Positions 62,752-64,000 of a stretch of 64,000 nt of DNA are shown here, one piece after another (positions within the stretch are counted from its first letter, which is position 1; every line of letters starts with the position of its first letter). Origin of the DNA: an uncultured Acidimicrobiaceae bacterium. Its GTDB lineage: Bacteria > Actinomycetota > Acidimicrobiia > Acidimicrobiales > RAAP-2. The position numbers and the translations under genes were made by a program. The DNA lies in the NCBI GenBank assembly GCA_903894295.1, contig CAITPI010000052.1:1-64000 (forward strand), read 5' to 3'. Below the pieces are notes generated by a model, which saw only the letters and a program-made list of their open reading frames with translations, was not told the DNA's origin and searched no databases.

Positions 62752-63686
62752 GGACGTCGGGGAAAGCGACTGAAGTCCGGCGACCGGTGTTCCTGGAAGG
62801 CGTTCCGGCCCTCCTGGCCTTCCTCGCTCATGTAGAAGAGCATGGTGGCATCGCCGGCAAACTGTTGGAGTCCGGCCAGTCCGTCGTCGGCAGCATGGAG
62901 GCCACCCTTCAGCATGCGCAGGGCCAACGGCGACAGCGACAGCATCTGACGGCACCACGCCACGGTCTCGGCCTCCAACTCGGCGAGCGGAACCACTTCG
63001 TTGACGAGCCCCCACTCCTTGGCCGTCGCCGCGTCGTACTGCCGGCAGAGGAACCAGACCTCCTTGGCCCGCTTCAAACCGATGGTGCGGGCCAACAGGC
63101 TGGCGCCGTAGCCACCGTCAAAACTTCCCACCTTCGGTCCCGTCTGGCCAAATCGGGCGTTGTCGGCGGCGATGGAGAGGTCGCACACCAGGTGCAGGAT
63201 GTGGCCACCACCGATCGCGTAGCCGGCCACCATGGCCACGACCGGCTTGGGCAGCCGACGGATCTGGATCTGCAGGTCGAGGACGTTGAGTCGGCCGATT
63301 CCCTGGGCGGCCACCGCGTCGTCACCGATGTAGCCGTCGTCGCCCCGGATCTTCTGGTCGCCACCGGAACAGAACGCATCCGGGCCGGCCCCGGTGAGGA
63401 TGATGACGCCAACGCCCGGATCGTCCCGGGCCACCGAGAAGGCGTCGGCGAGTTCGAAGAGGGTCTGGGGCCGGAACGCGTTGCGAACGTCCGGCCGGTT
63501 GATGGTCACCTTGGCGATGCCGTCAGCCACGTCGTAGTGGATGTCCCGATAGTCGCCCCGGCGCTCCCAGGCCGGCATCGGCCAGGCACGAAAGCGGTCG
63601 ACCGGGTCCTCGGGCGGACCCGTGATCACCGTGTTGAGGTTGGCGGCAGGCTCGCCCTGCGGACCGGACGACGTAGGTTCAACCAT
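62748..63686 (-). CDS. menB: 1,4-dihydroxy-2-naphthoyl-CoA synthase
   Basis: Crotonase motifs [58 protein letters not shown]. Confidence 0.96.
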   Translation of the reverse strand: MVEPTSSGPQGEPAANLNTVITGPPEDPVDRFRAWPMPAWERRGDYRDIHYDVADGIAKVTINRPDVRNAFRPQTLFELADAFSVARDDPGVGVIILTGAGPDAFCSGGDQKIRGDDGYIGDDAVAAQGIGRLNVLDLQIQIRRLPKPVVAMVAGYAIGGGHILHLVCDLSIAADNARFGQTGPKVGSFDGGYGASLLARTIGLKRAKEVWFLCRQYDAATAKEWGLVNEVVPLAELEAETVAWCRQMLSLSPLALRMLKGGLHAADDGLAGLQQFAGDATMLFYMSEEGQEGRNAFQEHRSPDFSRFPRRP

Positions 63687-63739
63687 TCGACCATTCACTC
63701 CTAGAGTCGTTACTCGTACAGTCGCTAGGCTACCTGTCC

Positions 63740-64000
63740 ATGAACGAGTTGGTGGCCATCGACCTCCCACCGGGCGATGCCTTCGTCGTTGCCTTGCGCC
63801 GTATCTGGGACCGGGGCGATGCGGCGTTCCCGATCGACCACCGTCTGCCCGTCCCGGCCCGTCAACGTCTGGTCGACGCCCTGCGTCCGGGTCGGATCCT
63901 GGATCGGAGCGGTGAGACCGAATGGTTGGACGGAGCCCCGGTCGAATCCGGAGACGCCCTCGTGATGGCCACCAGCGGCACCACCGGCGAGCCCAAAGGC
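63740..64000 (+). CDS. menE: o-succinylbenzoate-CoA ligase-like AMP-binding enzyme, N-terminus only
   Basis: [15 protein letters not shown]-binding motif at window end; adjacent to menB. Confidence 0.8.
   Translation, partial: MNELVAIDLPPGDAFVVALRRIWDRGDAAFPIDHRLPVPARQRLVDALRPGRILDRSGETEWLDGAPVESGDALVMATSGTTGEPKG

Overview
High-GC actinobacterial-type chromosomal DNA (Acidimicrobiia-like by gene order and composition; this is an inference). The window is dominated by conserved housekeeping and biosynthesis genes, mostly on the minus strand. They include argCJBD(F), pheST, infC-rpmI-rplT, hisG/rib genes, fmt/def/priA/metK/coaBC/rpoZ/gmk/mihF, a complete pyrR-B-C-carAB-D-F operon, nusB/efp/pepP, aroQBKC, tyrS and menDHABE. 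The accessory content is small: CapA-like, FAD oxidoreductase, MFS, NHL propeller, PHM/DBH-like copper monooxygenase, ABC exporter, carotenoid oxygenase and LCP proteins. I found no phage, transposon, CRISPR or convincing toxin/defence module, and I do not claim a new multi-gene system. The most interesting signals are regulatory or structural. (1) At least 13 start codons have a TANNNT -10-like hexamer exactly 6-8 nt upstream, suggesting widespread leaderless transcription. (2) A promoter plus PyrR-binding-loop-like hairpin sits ahead of pyrR. (3) infC has no ATG/GTG/TTG in frame and appears to start at ATA. (4) Hairpin-forming 33-bp tandem repeats lie in the rpmI-rplT spacer. (5) Several genes have near-identical tandem 'echoes' of their terminal sequence across the stop codon. 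(6) A secreted protein carries the apparent full PHM-type copper-ligand set.
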